This document shows positions 1 to 5,144 of a stretch of 5,156 nucleotides of DNA, one piece after another. The notes under the pieces are model-generated. The model saw only the letters and a list, made by a program, of their open reading frames with translations, was not told where the DNA came from and did no database searches. Numbering within the stretch: position 1 is the first letter of the stretch; each line of letters starts with the position of its first letter. A program made the position numbers and the translations under genes. This stretch comes from Campylobacterota bacterium (lineage in GTDB: Bacteria > Campylobacterota > Campylobacteria > Campylobacterales > JALSKU01), in the NCBI GenBank assembly GCA_013153915.1, contig JAADDL010000161.1, positions 1 to 5,156 on the forward strand, written 5' to 3'.

Positions 1-324
1 GACAACCATCTCATACTCGTTTCATTCCTTGATAAAGATTTTAGCGGAAAAGATGCCGATATAGCTCTAGGCAACGCAGGTATCACGGTCAATAAAAACA
101 CAGTACCGGGAGAAACAAGAAGTCCGTTTGTCACAAGCGGCATCAGGATTGGTTCACCCGCTTTGACAAGTAGAGGTATGAAAGAGAAAGAGTTTGAACT
201 AATAGCCAATAAGATAGCAGATGTGCTTGATGATATAAACAATACCGAACTTCAAGCATCCATCAAAGAAGAGTTGAAAAATATGGCAAAAAATTTTATA
301 ATATATGATAGACCAACTTACTAA
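1..324 (+). CDS. glyA: Serine hydroxymethyltransferase, C-terminal part (5' end outside window)
   Basis: Frame 1 is open from the first base to TAA at 322-324 and gives the last 107 residues of a protein normally about 415 long. GlyA is a cytosolic PLP enzyme that converts serine and tetrahydrofolate to glycine and 5,10-methylene-tetrahydrofolate, supplying one-carbon units. The fragment carries the typical C-terminal block NKNTVPGETRSPF followed by TSGIRIGSPALTSRG (fragment residues about 31-59). The arginine in SGIRIG is the family's substrate-carboxylate-binding residue. The PLP-binding lysine lies upstream of the window and cannot be checked. The gene ends 9 nt before the next one and is the first visible member of a co-oriented operon. 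The reading frame shows no damage, so truncation is only the window edge. Confidence 0.97.
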   Translation, partial: DNHLILVSFLDKDFSGKDADIALGNAGITVNKNTVPGETRSPFVTSGIRIGSPALTSRGMKEKEFELIANKIADVLDDINNTELQASIKEELKNMAKNFIIYDRPTY

Positions 325-336
325 GGAAATGATTTG
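323..336 (+). promoter_or_regulatory. Shine-Dalgarno that decides a TTG start
   Basis: AAGGA at 323-327 overlaps the glyA stop codon and lies 6 nt before TTG at 334-336. The only nearby ATG in frame is at 364 and has no purine-rich ribosome site in front of it (CCCTTATAAAG precedes it), so TTG is preferred. Overlap with the glyA stop suggests translational coupling. Confidence 0.6.
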
Positions 337-876
337 TATAGCGTTGATGTAACCCTTATAAAGATGATAACTAGATTTTACTATGTCAAAAAAGATGGCT
401 TGGCTACCAGGGTCAGCTACAAAGGAAAAACCTTTTTTGATAAGTTTGAAAGAGTTGATAAAATGCTAACAAGAAGTATCATGAATGACCATGCCGATAG
501 AAAGATCACTGTAGCCCACTCTCTCATAAGCGAAAGAGATATAGTGGAAAATATAGTCTTTGACTACAACGGCAGAGACCCTGAGAGATTTTGGCATCGA
601 GCCCAACTGATGCTAAGAGAGGAAGGGTACATCAACTTTACGGCATACAAAAGTAAAACCGAAGGACATCTTCATCTTTATGTTCACAAGGGACATACAA
701 CCCTACAAGAGGGTTATCAGCTTGCAAAATTGCTTTCAGCCAAATTGCAACAAAAGATGCCAAGACAGTGGAAAATGTTTCCCGATCCAAACATCCCGAG
801 AGATTTCAACATCTTAGTACTTCCATACGAAGTATATAAAAAAGAGAGAGGATCGTCTTGGTCCAAACATATGTAA
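334..876 (+). CDS. DUF1882-like protein, degenerate primase-fold candidate
   Basis: A 180-residue soluble protein with no signal peptide or membrane segment. It appears to be the DUF1882 protein that follows glyA in Campylobacter and Helicobacter (HP0184-type); its function is unknown to me. From residue 75 it reads like the catalytic half of an archaeo-eukaryotic primase/LigD polymerase domain: IVFDYN (75-79) where LigD has VFDLD, then a helix, then KSKTEGHLHLYV (106-117) where LigD has TSGSKGLHLYV, then a helix (about 123-141) and a C-terminal strand NILVLPYEVY. The second motif-I aspartate is replaced by N79 and no clear third acidic motif is present, so nucleotide polymerisation is doubtful; the motif-II histidine (H114) is kept. 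A nucleic-acid-binding role is only inference. The TTG start is chosen on its ribosome site; a shorter form from Met11 (364) is possible. It ends 15 nt before the next gene. Confidence 0.85.
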   Translation: MYSVDVTLIKMITRFYYVKKDGLATRVSYKGKTFFDKFERVDKMLTRSIMNDHADRKITVAHSLISERDIVENIVFDYNGRDPERFWHRAQLMLREEGYINFTAYKSKTEGHLHLYVHKGHTTLQEGYQLAKLLSAKLQQKMPRQWKMFPDPNIPRDFNILVLPYEVYKKERGSSWSKHM

Positions 877-891
877 AAAAAGGAGTATGAT

Positions 892-1623
892 ATGGAAGAG
901 AAAAATGAATTGAGTGATATAATGCTGGATAAAAGTAGTAACGACACTTCCAAAATGAAAAAGATTTTACTATTGAGTATCATTTTAATTATCCTTTTTT
1001 TACTTATTTTAGCCGGCATGAAGCTATTTAACAAACCTCAAGTAAAAAAGAATAATTTCAATATAGTTTTGCCTCCGGAGCCTACAAGCAAAGTCGAAAC
1101 AAAACAGAATAAAGAGGAGCTTTTCAAGCAAGTTCCCATCATAGAAGAGGAAAACAACAACAGTGCAAAGCTGGATAATTTCAACACTATGGTAAAAAAA
1201 TTAAAACAAAAAGAGCAGCAAAATAGTGAAGCGCAAACCCAAGCAACTCAAGAAACGGAGCAAAAAGTTCAAAAAGCTACCAAAGAGGCTACAACAGGGA
1301 TAAAAAAAGCTCTCACTACAAATATCAAAAAAGCCAAACCAAAGATAACCAAAAAGATTAAAAAGAGTTATAGCGCTTCAAAAGCTCACAAAGCCGTCTA
1401 TATACAAGTGGGGGTAACTTTCAAAGAGAAGCCCAATAAAGCATTCTTAAACAAGATAAAAAAATACGGCTACAAATACACGCTCTACAACATAAAGATA
1501 GCGGGAAAAAATGCAACAAAGATTCTAATCGGACCTTATAGCAGTAAAAAAGCCGCCAGAGCAAGTATCTCAAAGATAAAAAAAGAGATAAACAAAGCAG
1601 CATTTATATATGTAGTTAAGTAG
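892..1623 (+). CDS. SPOR-domain single-pass inner-membrane protein
   Basis: A 243-residue protein with a short acidic cytoplasmic N-terminus (1-22), one hydrophobic helix at about 24-44 (LLLSIILIILFLLILAG), a long low-complexity periplasmic linker rich in Lys, Gln, Glu and Thr (about 60-165, strongly Lys-rich from 125), and a C-terminal SPOR domain (about 167-243). The domain shows the usual YIQVG opening strand (170-174) and ILIGPY (211-216) before the second helix. SPOR domains bind denuded septal peptidoglycan, so a role at the division site or in cell-wall remodelling is likely; this is family knowledge, not proven here. It matches the position of the putative transmembrane protein between glyA and aroE in C. 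jejuni. AAGGAG at 880-885 lies 6 nt before ATG and supports the start. The gene ends 5 nt before trpE. Confidence 0.9.
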   Translation: MEEKNELSDIMLDKSSNDTSKMKKILLLSIILIILFLLILAGMKLFNKPQVKKNNFNIVLPPEPTSKVETKQNKEELFKQVPIIEEENNNSAKLDNFNTMVKKLKQKEQQNSEAQTQATQETEQKVQKATKEATTGIKKALTTNIKKAKPKITKKIKKSYSASKAHKAVYIQVGVTFKEKPNKAFLNKIKKYGYKYTLYNIKIAGKNATKILIGPYSSKKAARASISKIKKEINKAAFIYVVK

Positions 1624-1628
1624 CGTAT

Positions 1629-3041
1629 ATGGTTGAGTTTAGAACTGTTTTATTTGACCAACTCGCTCCCATAGCGATATATAAAAAAGTTAGAGAGTTA
1701 TACCAAGACAAGATCATACTCTTTTTTGAAAGCGCCATCAACACAAGCGACGGCAACTTCTCTTTTATATTTATAGGAGCAAGAGAGAGGATAACCCACA
1801 AAGACGGAAAAAGCACGCTCACACTAAGCGACGGCACGAAAAAAGATATAGGTAAAGATCCGTTTTTATTTTTAAAGTCATACTATAAAAAGTTTGACAC
1901 ACAAAAGTACAAAAAGCTCTCCAAAGAGGCAAATGTCGGATTTGTGGACGGGTTTATAGGCTATATCGGCTATGATGCGGTTAAGATATTTGAGCCGAGA
2001 CTCGAAAAAGATATGTGCTGTTTGAAAGATGAGTTAAATATACCCGACATTGAACTCATAAGACCCGAGATCACCATAGCTTTTTCTCACAAAACAAATA
2101 AGCTCACTATCATCAGCGAGATAGAAAATAGATCCGAATATTTCAACGAAATCATGCAAGCGATATTTGAGCCGTACAAACCTATGGATCTAAAAAAGAC
2201 AAAGATAGATAAGTCAAAAGGAAAGTTTGAGTTTTCCAAAGAGAGATTTTTCAAGATGGTGGAGAACTCCAAAGAGATGATAAAAAGCGGAGATATATTT
2301 CAGATAGTTCTATCAAACAGATTTACGCAATACGCCCATATAGACAAACTCAGCTTTTATAGGATACTAAGAAGCAAAAATCCGTCACCCTATATGTATC
2401 TACTTGATTTTAACTCATTTTCCATCATAGGCAGCTCTCCCGAGGTGATGGTGGCTCTAAAAGACGGGCACATCCTTCTAAGACCGATAGCGGGCACTAG
2501 AAAAAGGGGAGATAGCTTGGATAAGGACTTAGAGCTTGAACTCGATATGCTAAACGACGAAAAAGAAAGAGCCGAGCATTTGATGCTTATAGATCTTGGC
2601 AGAAACGATGTCGGCAAAGTCGCAAAACCGGGAAGCGTCAAAGTAAAAGATATGATGAGGGTGGAAAAGTACTCTCATGTTATGCATATGGTTAGCGATG
2701 TAGAGGGTGTCTTGGATGATAAATACGATATGTTCGACCTATTTGCCGCCACTTTTACCGCAGGTACGATGACGGGAACTCCAAAGATAAGAGCTATGGA
2801 GCTTATAGCCGAGTTTGAAGGGTTAAAAAGAAGCTTTTATAGCGGAGTTGTCGGGTATTTCGGCTTTGACGGCAACCTTGATAGCGCTATCGCCATAAGA
2901 ACTTCATATCTTGATGATGAAAAGATAGTATTTCAAGCGGGTGCGGGCATAGTGGCAGATAGCAAAAAAGAGCTCGAATACCTCGAAGTACAAAACAAAC
3001 TTCAAGCTTTGATGAGCTCGCTGGACGATTTAAGTGAGTAA
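1629..3041 (+). CDS. trpE: Anthranilate synthase component I
   Basis: A full-length 470-residue cytosolic enzyme that converts chorismate to anthranilate, the first committed step of tryptophan synthesis, using ammonia delivered by a TrpG glutaminase that is not in this window. The N-terminal domain has the region of the tryptophan feedback site (LFFESA, 31-36, equivalent to the LLES motif). The chorismate-binding domain runs from about 200 to 465: GDIFQIVLSNRF (221-232), RPIAGTRKRG (285-294), DEKERAEHLMLIDLGRND (310-327), SHVMHMVSDVEG (349-360), FTAGTMTGTPKIRAME (376-391), GAGIVADS (438-445) and ELEYLEVQNK (448-457). Alanine in PIAGT argues for TrpE, since PabB has lysine (PIKGT). Acidic residues E316 and E450 or E453 fit the Mg-binding pair. 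No good Shine-Dalgarno precedes the ATG, which lies 5 nt after the SPOR gene, so translation is probably coupled. No attenuator or leader peptide is visible. The gene overlaps aroE by 8 nt. Confidence 0.96.
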   Translation: MVEFRTVLFDQLAPIAIYKKVRELYQDKIILFFESAINTSDGNFSFIFIGARERITHKDGKSTLTLSDGTKKDIGKDPFLFLKSYYKKFDTQKYKKLSKEANVGFVDGFIGYIGYDAVKIFEPRLEKDMCCLKDELNIPDIELIRPEITIAFSHKTNKLTIISEIENRSEYFNEIMQAIFEPYKPMDLKKTKIDKSKGKFEFSKERFFKMVENSKEMIKSGDIFQIVLSNRFTQYAHIDKLSFYRILRSKNPSPYMYLLDFNSFSIIGSSPEVMVALKDGHILLRPIAGTRKRGDSLDKDLELELDMLNDEKERAEHLMLIDLGRNDVGKVAKPGSVKVKDMMRVEKYSHVMHMVSDVEGVLDDKYDMFDLFAATFTAGTMTGTPKIRAMELIAEFEGLKRSFYSGVVGYFGFDGNLDSAIAIRTSYLDDEKIVFQAGAGIVADSKKELEYLEVQNKLQALMSSLDDLSE

Positions 3042-3831
3042 ACTTTTTACGATATTCGGCAACCCCGTTTCTCACTCCATCTCTCCGCTCATACACAACT
3101 ACACTATCAAATCTTTAGGGGCAAAAGCTTGCTATACGAGAACAAGACTAGATGACGGAGCGAAGATAAGAGATAGATTTTTCAGCCTCGATATAAGCGG
3201 GGCAAATGTAACCGTCCCTTTCAAAGAGGATGCCTTTTTGCTCTGCGATAAGATAGAAGGGATTGCCAAAGAGATAAAAGCCGTAAACACTATCGTAAAA
3301 AAAGATAACAAACTCATAGGCTACAACACGGACGCTCCGGGATTTTACGAGAGTATAAAAGAGTTTGACGGGATAAAAAGCGTCTTGATACTAGGTGCGG
3401 GAGGAACGGCAAAAGCCATCTCTATCTTTTTGAAAGAGAAAGGCTTAAATGTCACTATCTTAAACAGAAGTGAAAAAAGACTAGGCTTCTTCAAAGATAT
3501 GGGCTTTGAAGCTTATAGCTGGAGCGACTACGAGCCAACCTCTTACGACTTGGTAGTCAATACGACTTCAGCGGGCTTAAAAGATGAAAATCTCCCTCTT
3601 GAAGAAAATATACTCTCAAACATCCTCAAAGATACCAAATACGCCGTGGATGTCATCTACAACAAACAAACCCCTTTCTTAAAACTAGCCCGAAAACTAA
3701 ACCTACACACAAAAGACGGCACCGATATGCTCATCTATCAAGCCGTTTTAGCTTTCGAGATATTTTTCGACCGCAAATACAAAAGAGAAGATATAAAACG
3801 ATATATATTTGAAGCGCTAGCACTACTTTAG
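3034..3831 (+). CDS. aroE: Shikimate dehydrogenase (NADP+)
   Basis: A 265-residue cytosolic enzyme, the usual AroE length, reducing 3-dehydroshikimate to shikimate with NADPH in the route to chorismate. The N-terminal substrate domain has NPVSHSISPLIHN (10-22; S15 and S17 bind shikimate), GANVTVPFKE (56-65) with catalytic K64, AVNTI (83-87) and YNTDAPG (97-103) with catalytic D100. The Rossmann domain has LGAGGTAKA (120-128), the NADP-phosphate loop NRSEKR (144-149) and NTTSAGL (176-182). The C-terminus returns to the active site with DGTDMLIYQA (228-237), including Q236. The start is GTG at 3034, 8 nt inside the end of trpE, with only a weak GGA (3023-3025) upstream; overlap implies translational coupling. 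The TAG stop overlaps the converging intI stop, leaving no room for a terminator between them. Confidence 0.97.
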   Translation: MSKLFTIFGNPVSHSISPLIHNYTIKSLGAKACYTRTRLDDGAKIRDRFFSLDISGANVTVPFKEDAFLLCDKIEGIAKEIKAVNTIVKKDNKLIGYNTDAPGFYESIKEFDGIKSVLILGAGGTAKAISIFLKEKGLNVTILNRSEKRLGFFKDMGFEAYSWSDYEPTSYDLVVNTTSAGLKDENLPLEENILSNILKDTKYAVDVIYNKQTPFLKLARKLNLHTKDGTDMLIYQAVLAFEIFFDRKYKREDIKRYIFEALALL

Positions 3832-4799
3832 ATAAAATCCAAAGGCGACTTTACCTCTTGTCTACTCAATTCCTTCACCACATGAGTATAAATCATAGTG
3901 GTTTCAACCGACTTATGCCCTAAAAGCTCTTGAATACTCCTTATGTCTATACCGTTTTGTAAAAGATGGGTTGCGTAAGAATGGCGAAAAGTATGAGAAG
4001 TTACTCTTTTTGTTAGATTTGCTCTTTTAGTCGCTTGAGATATGTTTCTGCCAAGAGTTTTTTCTAAGATATGATGTCGTCTTACGATACCGCTTCTTGG
4101 ATCTCTTGAGACTTTATTCATCGGAAAAATATATTGCCATTTTGTTTCATATTTTGCTTTTGGAAACTTTCTATCTATCGCATACGGCAAATAAACACTT
4201 CCGTATCCGTCCTTTATATCTTTTGCGTGCAAAGCCTCAACTTTTTTTACTTGAGCCGTTAATTCTTCTTTCAAGCTTTGAGGAAGCGGCAAAGTTCTAT
4301 CTTTCATCGACTTACTATCCCATATATAAACTTTTTCGTATCCAAAGTCGATATCTTTTACTCTAATATTTAAAACCTCACTCATCCTTAAGCCACAACC
4401 ATACATAAGAGTTACTATGAGCTTATAGACTCCGTTTAGATTTTCTAAAACACTTCGAACTTCCTCTTTTGTCAAAACAACAGGTATATGTTTTCTTTCC
4501 TTTGCTCTCAAAGCCTGTATGTTCCACTCGCTTATATCGACACCGAGTATCTCTCTATAGAGGAAAAGTAAAGCCGCAAAAGCTTGATTTTGAGTTGCAG
4601 GACTAACCCTCTTTTTTATTGCCAAAAAGGTTAAAAACTCTTCTATCTCTTCTTTGCCCATATCTTTAGGATGTCTTTTGCCATGAAACAGTATATAGTG
4701 CTTTATCCACAAAAGATAGTTTTTCTCGGTAGATAGGCTATAATGCTTAAATCTTATCTTATCCCTAACCAAATCCAAAAGTCTTTTATCTTTTTTCAT
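3828..4799 (-). CDS. intI: Integron integrase (IntI-family tyrosine recombinase)
   Basis: A complete 323-residue site-specific recombinase. It opens with the IntI-like N-terminal core-binding domain: LLDLVRDKIRFKHYSLSTE (7-25), ILFHGKRHP (36-44), TQNQAFAALLFLYREILG (69-86). The catalytic domain has R138 (GCGLRMSE), the beta-hairpin lysine K163 or K166 (SKSMKDR), H269 and R272 (SHTFRHSYATHLL), H295 (LLGHKSVETTMIY) and nucleophile Y304. The IntI-specific extra segment lies between the lysine hairpin and the HxxR box, about 189-244: ALHAKDIKDGYGSVYLP, WQYIFP, RDPRSGIVRRHH. XerC/D and phage integrases lack this segment. Such enzymes recombine folded single-stranded attC sites with double-stranded attI, inserting and shuffling gene cassettes. 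The gene reads away from a cassette promoter and attI-like region to its right, the standard integron layout. AGGAG lies 10 nt before ATG. All key residues are present, so it is probably active. Confidence 0.95.
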   Translation of the reverse strand: MKKDKRLLDLVRDKIRFKHYSLSTEKNYLLWIKHYILFHGKRHPKDMGKEEIEEFLTFLAIKKRVSPATQNQAFAALLFLYREILGVDISEWNIQALRAKERKHIPVVLTKEEVRSVLENLNGVYKLIVTLMYGCGLRMSEVLNIRVKDIDFGYEKVYIWDSKSMKDRTLPLPQSLKEELTAQVKKVEALHAKDIKDGYGSVYLPYAIDRKFPKAKYETKWQYIFPMNKVSRDPRSGIVRRHHILEKTLGRNISQATKRANLTKRVTSHTFRHSYATHLLQNGIDIRSIQELLGHKSVETTMIYTHVVKELSRQEVKSPLDFI

Positions 4800-4809
4800 A
4801 TCAACAAAT

Positions 4810-4814
4810 CTCCT
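4810..4814 (-). promoter_or_regulatory. Shine-Dalgarno of intI
   Basis: The minus strand reads AGGAG here, 10 nt before the ATG at 4799-4797. The spacing is somewhat long, but no better start is visible and the first residues (MKKDKRLLDLVRDK) match the usual IntI N-terminus. Confidence 0.65.
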
Positions 4815-4835
4815 AAATTAATCTTTTTCCTTAAG

Positions 4836-4848
4836 GGACATTTTGTCC
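4836..4848. repeat. Inverted repeat GGACA-TTT-TGTCC in the intI leader
   Basis: Two 5-bp arms, 4836-4840 and 4844-4848, are separated by TTT, with A/T pairs continuing outside one mismatch. It lies 37-49 nt before the intI start and belongs to the GGACAT/ATGTCC word family of this intergenic region. It could be a dyad operator or an IntI-binding pair; the loop is too small and the stem too weak for a convincing terminator. Confidence 0.5.
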
Positions 4849-4885
4849 TTTTAGCTCTATATTTTCCAATTAACTCCCAAATATG

Positions 4886-4898
4886 TCCGATTAACGGA
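4886..4898. repeat. Small inverted repeat TCCG-ATTAA-CGGA
   Basis: Arms 4886-4889 and 4895-4898 flank ATTAA. It contains the GATTAAC word (4889-4895), which is one position away from the RYYYAAC core-box consensus of integron sites, and half of an ATGTCC word. It may be an accessory IntI-binding site, but it is short and could arise by chance. Confidence 0.3.
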
Positions 4899-4933
4899 AA
4901 ATACAGACTAAAAAGGACATTTTTTCTTTAAGG

Positions 4934-4962
4934 ATTATAGTAAATTTTTTACAAAATAGCTA
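4934..4962 (-). promoter_or_regulatory. Candidate intI promoter (PintI)
   Basis: The minus strand has a perfect TATAAT at 4939-4934. A -35 at the ideal 17-bp spacing (4962-4957, TAGCTA) matches TTGACA at only 3 of 6 positions, but Campylobacterota housekeeping promoters often lack a clear -35 and rely on A/T tracts, which are abundant here. Transcription would start near 4927, giving a leader of about 128 nt before intI. A GGACAT/ATGTCC word at 4915-4920 lies just downstream of the start, where a repressor or IntI itself could interfere. Confidence 0.4.
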
Positions 4963-5000
4963 AAAATATTTCAAAATGAAATATTTTATACGATTAACAA

Positions 5001-5015
5001 GACATTTTGTATGTC
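5001..5015. repeat. Inverted repeat GACAT-TTTGT-ATGTC
   Basis: Five-bp arms 5001-5005 and 5011-5015 are separated by TTTGT. It is a second dyad built from the same word as that at 4836-4848, and it lies 9 bp upstream of the Pc -35 box, so a bound protein could affect cassette transcription. Confidence 0.45.
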
Positions 5016-5023
5016 CTATTAAT

Positions 5024-5052
5024 TTGCCATATCGCGCTAAAAGTGCTATAAT
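5024..5052 (+). promoter_or_regulatory. Cassette promoter Pc
   Basis: TTGCCA (5024-5029, 5 of 6 to the sigma70 -35) and a perfect TATAAT (5047-5052) are separated by exactly 17 bp. Transcription would begin near 5059 and run rightward into the cassettes, opposite to intI. This strength and direction fit an integron Pc, which drives promoterless cassette genes. The -10 overlaps the last ATGTCC word (5051-5056), so binding there would block it. No other rightward gene is present in the window, which supports this role. Confidence 0.75.
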
Positions 5053-5067
5053 GTCCGTTAATAAGTA

Positions 5068-5100
5068 GTTGTTCGTTCCCGCTGCGCGGGAACGAACAAC
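5068..5100 (+). repeat. Perfect 15-bp inverted repeat with 3-nt loop
   Basis: GTTGTTCGTTCCCGC (5068-5082) is exactly complementary to 5086-5100, with TGC as loop. In the integron reading, the left arm is the start of the first cassette (R' side) and the right arm is the R'' side of its attC. It is not followed by a T tract, so it does not look like an intrinsic terminator, though so stable a hairpin in a leader RNA could still slow transcription from Pc. Confidence 0.85.
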
Positions 5101-5135
5101 GGTAGCGCTGAGCACACTTCGTGCGCCACCTGCCG
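5069..5135 (+). mobile_element. Putative 67-bp gene-less integron cassette
   Basis: Between the two candidate crossovers (after G5068 and after G5135) lies a unit with no room for a gene. The words after both points are alike: GTTGTTCGTTC at 5068 and GTTTGTCGTTC at 5135. If the unit is cut out and closed, G5135 joins T5069 and the site becomes a 17-bp perfect stem (5086-5102 with 5133-5135 plus 5069-5082), that is, a complete attC with an imperfect inner hairpin. The whole cassette is then attC plus 3 nt. The region is about 61% G+C against an AT-rich host, consistent with acquired DNA. A non-integron palindromic repeat remains the main alternative. Confidence 0.45.
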
Positions 5136-5144
5136 TTTGTCGTT
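5091..5144 (+). repeat. attC: attC-like recombination hairpin
   Basis: AACGAACAACGG (5091-5102) pairs with CCGTTTGTCGTT (5133-5144) at 10 of 12 positions. Inside, 5103-5105 pairs with 5130-5132 (one G-T), then come scattered mismatches, then GCAC (5112-5115) pairs with GTGC (5121-5124) around an ACTTC loop. The left arm has one extra base (C5106 in my alignment), the asymmetry attC sites use to mark the strand. R'' would be GAACAAC (5094-5100) and R' GTTTGTC (5135-5141): the AAC/GTT core is present but the RYYYAAC/GTTRRRY consensus is only partly met, and no clear L boxes with GTT/AAC are seen. Mismatches fall exactly in the part of R' that would come from the next cassette. Confidence 0.45.

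Larger units (their letters stand above)
4836..5056. repeat. Family of seven GGACAT/ATGTCC words between intI and the cassettes
   Basis: The word occurs as GGACA at 4836 and its inverse TGTCC at 4844, ATGTCC at 4883, GGACAT at 4915, GACAT at 5001, and ATGTCC at 5011 and 5051. Three of the ATGTCC copies are followed by ATTAAY or GTTAAT, giving longer direct repeats at 4883-4895, 5011-5023 and 5051-5062. The density in about 220 bp is well above what AT-rich spacer would give. Likely protein-binding sites, with IntI or a dedicated regulator as the candidate; no partner is proven. Confidence 0.6.
4992..5068 (+). other. attI: Candidate attI recombination site
   Basis: attI should lie between intI and the first cassette. 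This stretch has GATTAAC (4992-4998, close to the RYYYAAC core box) and, in opposite orientation, GTTAATA (5057-5063, close to GTTRRRY), with GACAT-TTTGT-ATGTC (5001-5015) between them. It ends at the G (5068) of GTTGTTC, where composition changes abruptly. I place the crossover after G5068 because the bases that follow resemble those following the attC crossover at 5135. An alternative crossover is G5057. attI sites diverge widely between integrons, so sequence alone does not fix the borders. Confidence 0.42.

Noticed and set aside
364..366. ATG start for the DUF1882-like gene
   Set aside because: No ribosome site precedes it, whereas TTG at 334 has AAGGA at good spacing; kept as the alternative.
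1629..3041. Aminodeoxychorismate synthase PabB
   Set aside because: The active-site stretch reads PIAGT, not the lysine-containing PIKGT of PabB, and the N-terminal LFFESA feedback-site region is TrpE-like.
4097..4366. 89-residue open frame on the + strand inside intI
   Set aside because: It is antisense to the conserved catalytic part of intI and has no recognisable domain or ribosome site.
3828..4799. XerC/XerD/XerH chromosome-dimer recombinase or phage integrase
   Set aside because: The extra segment between the lysine hairpin and the HxxR box (about residues 189-244, with GYGSVYLP and RRHH) is a hallmark of integron integrases and is absent from Xer proteins.
4743..4931. 62-residue open frame on the + strand upstream of the cassettes
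   Set aside because: It starts within intI on the opposite strand, runs through the A/T-rich spacer, has no ribosome site and has a composition typical of chance AT-rich translation.
4800..5067. LexA/SOS box controlling intI
   Set aside because: No CTGT-N8-ACAG type palindrome is seen near the intI promoter, and many Campylobacterota lack a classical LexA; the GGACAT words are a different motif.
5051..5068. Five-codon leader ORF (ATG TCC GTT AAT AAG TAG)
   Set aside because: Its ATG overlaps the Pc -10 box and lies upstream of the predicted transcript start, so it would not be in the mRNA.
5068..5100. Rho-independent terminator
   Set aside because: The stem is strong, but CGGTAGCG follows rather than a T run on the + strand; on the - strand the following bases (TACTTATTAA) are not a U tract either, and no gene ends nearby.
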